Shown here: piece by piece, positions 57,853 to 64,000 of the stretch
How positions within the stretch are numbered: position 1 is the first letter of the stretch
Layout of the letters: every line of letters begins with the position of its first letter
Origin: Zygnema circumcarinatum
Lineage: Eukaryota > Streptophyta > Zygnematophyceae > Zygnematales > Zygnemataceae
NCBI GenBank assembly: GCA_037447605.1
Contig: CM074811.1
Span: 2,620,809-2,684,808 of the forward strand
DNA length: 64,000 bases
Reading direction: 5' to 3'
The notes under the pieces: model-generated
Seen by the model: the letters and a program-made list of their open reading frames with translations, nothing else
What the model was told of the DNA's origin: nothing
Database searches by the model: none
Position numbers and translations under genes: made by a program

Positions 57853-60618
57853 ATGTCAGGTGGGTACAAGAGGAAGCACCAGGATGTTGATTCGCCAGAT
57901 TCCCAAAATTCTCCACACAATTCGTCAGATGCGGGAGGCGCTAACGATACTCGGGAAGCTGGCAAAGTCAAGGGAACTTCTGGACAGGCAATTTCTGGGA
58001 CGAATGCAGTGGACAAGGGCTCCGTGTATAGAAAGGAGGAAAGGCGGGTTATTGAAAACGGCAGCCATGGAAGTTCTTTCTCTAGACACGATGAATTAGA
58101 GAGGTCCCGCGATGGGCTTGCAGATAGAAGGCGTCAGCCTAGAGATGATTGTGGAGATCGAGACAGAGACAGGGGAAATTGGGAAGGAAGGCGAGGTAGA
58201 GGGAACCGACCTGTGGAGGATTACGGGGGGCGGGGCTCCCGCTGGAGAGACGATGGTTATGGAAGGGATAGAGAAGAACACAGAGATAGTGGGAAGGGTT
58301 TTCGGAATGTGCATAGTGACTATGAAACGCGGAGGAGGGTAGAAGGAGGACGGAATGCTTACAGGTATGACGATGAGAGGTACGACAAGGAAAGGTCGCA
58401 GAGCCGTGCAAGGAATGCAGAAAAGTTTTCTTTCAAAGATGATTTGAGGAGTGGGGATAGAAACAGCGGTCGAAACAGGGAGCCGGGGGGTGCTGGTTCA
58501 ACGGTGCGAGACGCGTCTGGAAAAGGTTCTGATAAGTACGAGGAAGAGGTGAGGGAGAGGGGTGAAGGCAGAAATTTTCATGCAAAGAACGAAAGAAGAG
58601 ATCATGGAGAATCACTGAAGAACTTAGGGCAAGGAAGAGGCCAATCAAGCATTCGCTTTCATGGAGAGACCAATGATGAAATGCCAGATCGTTGGGGCAA
58701 GAAAAGGGATGCAACAGATAATTCCACTGGAAGTGCCGGCGATGGTGATAGGGAACCACATGCCACCCCTGACGATGGAGAGGCTCAGAAGAAAAGACGA
58801 GCTCCTAATGTCGAGAAACAGTTTGAACAACCATTGAAAGGCATGGATAGTATTTCAAAGCTCCATGAGACCAAAGATCAGGAGATCAATGTGCAGGGAC
58901 ATGGAAGGAAGGAGGTCGAACCTGTCTCCGGGGAAGTGGTTTCTAAATCTCTTGCGTCGGTCGTACATGATCCTGCAGAACTTGCAGTTAGTTTTCGTGA
59001 GAAGAAGGCACATGCCGAGGTGCCCTCCCCCATAGGGGTGATTGATGCCGATTCTGATGCTGATATGGAGGCAAAAGCCATGGCGGCTAAGGCAGCACGT
59101 GCTTCAAAATGGGGACCTCCTGCTGACCAGTTGGCGCATGCTCTCTATGCTCCCCAACTTCAGGCAGCACAGAATTGCTCAATGATGCCTCAGCTGGCTG
59201 CCCTGTTTGCTGCGAGAAAGGCAGCTGAATTAGGTATGGACATCATGGCTTGAGATGTCATACTCTCGGTGGTGACTATGTCTTCATTGATCAAGGAAAA
59301 CTCCGCAAGTGCTGCTTGAACCTGAGGAGCGAGAAGTTTTATTGCTGGTATTGAGTTGGGAATGGTATCACTGAGGAATTTTGTGGCTGGAATAGCTGTA
59401 TTTTGGGGTGTTACAAGCAGCTTCTTTCTGCAAGATATTGTTGTCACAGTAGCTCATCCTCATATGGCATATAATATCACTCAATATTTCCCTTCAGGTC
59501 ATCCCATTGTAGTTATCATTTTACTTTCTGTTCGGACTCTCGTACTCTATTTTAGCACTTTGACAGTGTTGAAGGTATTTTCAAATTTTTCGAGAGTTTA
59601 AGGCAATCTTTTGCCAGTTTGAATGTCAGCAAGTATAATGCCTTCGCGTTTGCTTTATGGTGGCAGTGAACGCAAGTATGGGTGTTCCGGGCAGTATGAC
59701 TGCAGACGAGAAGAAAAAACTTCTATGGGGCAACAAAAAGGCGGCAGTGGTAGAGGTATGTCATCCTTTTATCATCGCAAAAGGCGACCCCTCCGCTACT
59801 CATTGCTTCATTTTAAAGCTCTATACGCTGTCCTTTACTTGAAGTATAGCATCCCAGTTGGAGTTTGATGTTGCAGGAACCTGTGGCAGCTGTGGGCATC
59901 AATCGCTGGGATACCGTACATTTCGCAGATCGTGACAGAGAAGAGAAGTTTCAGAAGCTTATGGTAAGGCCCTTGGTGGTGATTCTGTGCCGCGAGCTCA
60001 TCCGTTCATTCTGTCTTGAGGTTTAGCTTTCTGTGATTGACTCATGAAGCATTTTAATGGAGAAGAGAAATGGTTGTTTCAGCACTTATATAGTTGCTTG
60101 TCCTCACTTTTTCTTTAGCGTTCGGTTGGACCACCGAGTGTTTTAGGTTTGGAGGTTCTAATTGCGTCACCACGTTCTTGCGATGGTCCTGCCAACGGAC
60201 ATTTAGACACCTTTCTGTGGTTGTTACGAGTATAGGCGTAGAAACTCTGCAGGATTTGATGGCTGCATCTTAGCACGATCTCGTTCTCTCTGGGGAACAG
60301 ATGGTAAAGACACTACTAGTTTAAGGCCCTAAAACATGTGAAGATGGAAGGCTTGTTGGTTCGCCCGCTAACACCAGCCACAGAGGCTGAGTGTGCATGT
60401 GCCTTCTTTGTCCCTGACTTCTGCAGGGAGTGAAGGCCGACAAACTTCCTGCGGAAGTTGCTCAGATGGAGGCAGCAACGGGAGGACCTGCGGCTTCGGA
60501 AATAGGCTCGGCAGCGCTGACAGAAGAAAAGCAGAGGGAGCTGCAAGAGGAGCTGGAACGGCAGTTTGCTGTTGGGATGAGGAGGCGGGATGGGCGCACT
60601 GTCGGGTTGGGGTTGTGA
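57853..60618 (+). CDS. RSRC2-like protein with C-terminal SMAP domain
   Basis: Exons 57853-59233, 59667-59755, 59877-59963 and 60427-60618 keep frame and give 582 aa. The first ~430 residues are highly charged and low in complexity (Arg/Asp/Gly/Glu-rich, with RD/RE/GR runs), typical of nuclear RNA-processing factors. The C-terminal part carries the family signature: KWGPPADQL, a segment ending LAALFAARKAAEL, MTADEKKKLLWGNKK, then the SMAP-type domain with RWDTVHFADRDREEKF and KLMGVK. It ends near VGLGL, as RSRC2 relatives end in a similar Gly-Leu-Gly motif. A role in splicing or nuclear RNA metabolism is inferred from relatives. ATG 57853 was chosen as the first ATG of the open frame; a GTG lies 9 bp upstream in frame. 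Confidence 0.8.
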
Positions 60619-62267
60619 AGAGAGCGGCTTTTAAATGTTTAGAGAGTGGAGGGGTAGTGGAGGGGGTGTGCTGGTTTACTGCCAGTCATTCTTTTGTGCA
60701 GAGATTTGTGTCGTACTCTTTTGAAGGTTGTGGAAAGGAGATTCCAGAGGAGAAGTTTAGGTTTTATATGTTTTCCTTTGGTTGGCCTCTCACTATGGAT
60801 GTAGAACCCAGCAGGGTCTCGCTCTGTGTTGTGGCACAACGTGATAACTTGTGGTGTTCGTTTAGGCGAGTTCGCCACACACGGAGAATAAAAGCTTTGT
60901 TTGGTGTAAGGTTGAGGCTAGAACCTCGTTCCATGCCTTCGCTCAACTCCCTTCGAGGGATGCCCTTCACGCAGCACTTCTGATCAGCTCCAACAAACCT
61001 GTTGCGCAATCTTAAGTTCAATCTTACCAAGTTTCAAAGGAGCTGACATCAAATTGATTTTCTCCTTTCAAAAAGGCTAAATCTCCAATTCATTTTCAAG
61101 GGTTTTTAGGGCAAAACAATTTCAGTTCAGTAATATTCACCTCACGCATTCACTCATGTACAACCCGCCCATGGTTTTTCCAAAATCTCGATGGCCAACC
61201 CATGCCATACTGTAGCCCTTTCTGAAGAGCCGTACGGCGTGCACACGATTTCAAATGAAGGCGGAACATGGTGAAGACCTTCTCGCAGCACCCAAACAGA
61301 AGGCCGCAGCAAAACCCGCAGATGCTCCTTCTAACCGCAAGATGCGCAGGAGTTGACTTGTGGGGAGTCTCAGGAAGAATGAGGGAGGAAGGAGAGGTGT
61401 GCTTCTAGTGTTCGCTTTTCCTGCGGGGTTATGGCTTAGTCGCTCTTCCCAGGAAGTTGCGACAGAGCTCCTCCTTCCGTTGAGCGGAAGACGTTTGCCT
61501 TCTCAGCGCGAACAGAGATGAGCATTTACCTATTCTGAGTTGTCTGGACCAGTGCTGCACGTGCAAGCTTCTAGTGGTAAGCTACTGGCTTGATTGCAAA
61601 ATTAACTTAGGTAGAGTGCGCGTGCAGATCAGGGAAAGTCGTGCGTTGCAGCATGCTCTTTTTTCTCCTGACTGATGTTCGAGAGACCTTCTGCTTGCAA
61701 CAAGACAGCAGCCCCTAGCACCTGTCTCACATCGGCTGCTATATGTCGGACTGCACTGAAGCTTGACCAAGTCCAACCTAGTGTCATGGCGCTGTGCGTC
61801 CATCCAGCTGTCTGGAAAGAAAATATTCTGTTTACTTGGCTTATCAAGGATGTCTGCCAAGTCGAGCCCTATGACGTGCTGCAAAACTCATGCATGCATA
61901 TTCCCAACGGAACTTGTGAAACGCGTTCCCATGGTAGCTCTGCAGTGTCGATTTTAAATGCTCGCCCCTTTTAATTCGATATCCTTACTGTAGATAACGG
62001 AGGCGACTCCACAGCTGTCTATGTAGCGCTTTGCGTTGGCAAAGTTGATAGCCTACAGAAAAGTACCTCGCTGTATGTTCAACGTGGCCAAAAATTTCGG
62101 AACAAGTCCTAATCACCCGCCCGGCTTGCTCAGAGCTCTTGTGTAATTTCCATTGCTTGACTTTTCAATTATCCGTGGCTTGAACATTCGAGCTTGGTCT
62201 TCAGTCGGTGCCTTGCATTTTTTTGACAGGAGGCTAATCAGGTACTGCCAGGCTGAAGTTGCCGCTC
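60619..62267. other. Intergenic region and upstream part of the next gene
   Basis: 1.65 kb with no supported gene. The first part is the 3' flank of the RSRC2-like gene; the 196-residue frame starting upstream at 60393 is the wrong frame of its last exon. The right end should contain the promoter and 5' UTR of the gene starting at 62268, possibly with a 5' UTR intron (acceptor-like TTTTTTTGACAG at 62229). Confidence 0.4.
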
Positions 62268-64000
62268 ATGGATCAATGGAGCAGTGGGATGGGTTCTTAC
62301 AATCAGCAATCATTTGGACAACCTGTAAGCTTTCTGCGCTAGTGCTCCGATGGCATCATTTATCCATGAGTTCAACAAAGGGAGGCAGGCGGTTGTTGTT
62401 GTGACACATTGTCTTGTGGGAATTTTTTTAATACCGCCTCGTACCATCCCGCTAGTCGAAGACACTTGAACATTACAACATGGTGACTTTTTATAAGTGG
62501 ACTTTATAATCCATGGCGCATTTCCTCGGGCAATTACTGCTGCATAAATGTTTTAATTTAGGTCACCTGCAGAACATTGAGCGATGCACATTAATGTGTG
62601 TTGATCGTGGCTGTTCTTGCAATACGGTGCTTGCATCACTACGATGCATTTGTTTGTATGAGTGCCTTATACTTGACACAGACACTGTGCAAGCTGAACC
62701 GTAATGCAAGGGAAATAATGATGTGGTATTGTGAACTGATTCCTTACTGTTGTTCTGCCTTGCTGCTGAATTACTCTTTTCCTTTACATTTTTTTCAGCA
62801 GGGAGCCCAGCAACAGTCTTACGCTTATTCTCAGCAGGCACAGGTATAGTTTCTTTGGCTTGTTCAATCTCACCAAAAGAAAGACCTTCCTGGTTTGTGC
62901 AACACGCGTAGAAACTTCTGCTGTTAGGAAGTGTGATACACGGGCTCTCTTTTTATTAGTCCTCTCCTGAACTCTTGCTGTGACGAACTCTTGTTTGGAA
63001 AAGGAACTTGAAGCGGTACTTGAGAAGGAGTCTCATATGAGATATCTTGGGAGGAAAGCATGATTCCCGTTTGCAAGTTCTTTATACGACTAATTGGCAT
63101 TCGTCTCTGGGGATGCCATCATGCCTTCACTTCTCCAATTCCATACAGTCGAAGCACTTTTAAAGCTTAGGACTACTGTTTTGTAGCCTTTTTCTTCCAA
63201 TTCGTACAAGAAATAAGAAACACATCTTACTATCTGTACTCACTTTTTAAAGTTCATACGTCCCGACACAGAATAAAAGACTTTTCTGCTAGCGAACTTT
63301 CATCAAATATGTAGTCCTTTTGTTTTCAAACATAGAGTTTTGATTTTATGATGCTTCAATGAGACTGTCTGAAGTTTTAGAGCAGGAAAATTGAATACAG
63401 GTTAGGCTCCGCCGATTCTGCCTCAGATGTAGCACCATGTTAAAAAAAACAGAACTGTCAAGACAGTAGATCATTTTCTATTCCAAGATTGTTGAATTGT
63501 ACGAAGCCAGTAACAGACAACGTGGAGTGCACAAGAAATGACGACATTTCAACATCCTGCCGACGCCGCAACGTTCATACTTCCACGTCGCTTTGCATGT
63601 GCAGCAGCAGAGTCAGCAGCAGCAGCAAGCTGCCGGGACTTACACTTACCAGGGGACTTCCTATGGTCAGCAACAGGCCCCTGCAGGCGCTACAGCAGTT
63701 CCTAGTGGATCTTACAGTCAGCAGCAAGCGTATTCTCAGCAGTCCTATGGCCAGCAAGCTTATTCTCAGCAGGTAAGTTGATCCCCTAAAGATATTGATC
63801 AGCAAACGCTTGCACAGTATCACATTGCCGATGCATACTCTCTGGAATTCTTTCATGTTTTTGGTGAGGCTTGATAGGCTTAAATTGAAGTTTGAATTTG
63901 CATTTAATATGCATTTTCTTTTGATGAGGACCATCGCTGCATTGTGCTCTTGATATACAAATGATTTTTCCACAGTCCTTGACCGTATTTAATCCTCATT
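62268..64000 (+). CDS. Gln/Ser/Tyr/Gly-rich protein with prion-like N-terminus (3' partial)
   Basis: Three in-phase exons are visible: 62268-62324 (MDQWSSGMGSYNQQSFGQP), 62799-62843 (QGAQQQSYAYSQQAQ) and 63605-63772 (many Gln, with SYSQQQAYSQQSYGQQAYS). All junctions are phase 0 and the exon ends fall between repeats. An acceptor-like TTTTTCCACAG near 63965-63975 may start a fourth exon. The composition resembles low-complexity domains of FUS/EWS/TAF15-type RNA-binding proteins and other plant prion-like proteins. No RNA-binding or zinc-finger domain lies in the window, so family and function remain open. A nuclear or condensate role is only an analogy. Confidence 0.65.

Noticed and set aside
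60393-60983. 196-residue plus-strand frame
   Set aside because: It overlaps the last RSRC2-like exon in another frame; the KLMGVK-continuing frame is the real one.
1-64000. CRISPR array, bacterial operon or rRNA genes
   Set aside because: None of the required repeat-spacer pattern, Shine-Dalgarno spaced gene runs or conserved rRNA words was seen; all genes are intron-rich eukaryotic genes apart from one.

Overview
The window is nuclear DNA of a streptophyte green plant, most likely a charophyte-grade alga or another early-diverging lineage with a repeat-rich genome. Plant-specific families support this: a chloroplast ABC1K1-type kinase, a DUF760 protein, a P-class pentatricopeptide repeat (PPR) protein, an AGO1-clade Argonaute and a malectin-like/LRR receptor protein. 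Genes have many small GT-AG introns of about 70-1,600 bp, and the spaces between them carry transposon remnants and low-complexity tracts. A species cannot be named from the sequence. Coding models were assembled by hand from splice signals, reading-frame phase and family resemblance. Exon ends are good estimates, not transcript-proven.

Layout. 1-2413 (+): 3' part of a MUL1/SP1-type membrane RING ubiquitin ligase, cut by the window start. 4102-6784 (-): DUF760 gene, head-to-head with a PPR gene at 7528-11666 (+). 12.1-13.9 kb: Ty1/copia fragment and two foldback elements. 14299-15817 (+): secreted trypsin-fold protease behind an LRR N-cap exon. 15.8-24.4 kb: gene-poor, with two related Mutator-like elements flanked by target duplications, one of them inside a nest of TA-flanked, pogo/Tc1-like elements. 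24484-26940 (-): single-exon ABC1K1-type kinase. 30825-36513 (-): 19-exon receptor-like protein with two malectin-like modules, short LRRs, one membrane span and no kinase. 36.5-41.5 kb: repeats and one doubtful gene. 41518-44397 (-): mitochondrial ribosomal protein uL22, head-to-head with Mediator subunit MED11 at 44925-46123 (+); degenerate telomere-type repeats lie between them. 47072-56392 (-): 13-exon Argonaute with an intact DEDH tetrad, head-to-head with an RSRC2-like SMAP-domain gene at 57853-60618 (+). 62268 onward (+): start of a Gln/Ser/Tyr/Gly-rich protein that runs off the end.

The genes do not form one pathway. They cover organelle biology (SP1-like, DUF760, PPR, ABC1K1, uL22m), nuclear gene expression (MED11, AGO, RSRC2-like, the Q/S/Y/G-rich protein) and the secretory or cell-surface route (protease, malectin receptor). 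Three gene pairs are divergent and may share promoters. The most notable observation is that the protease and the malectin receptor carry the same kind of LRR N-cap exon with the same 3' splice phase and position, which suggests exon shuffling onto a protease.
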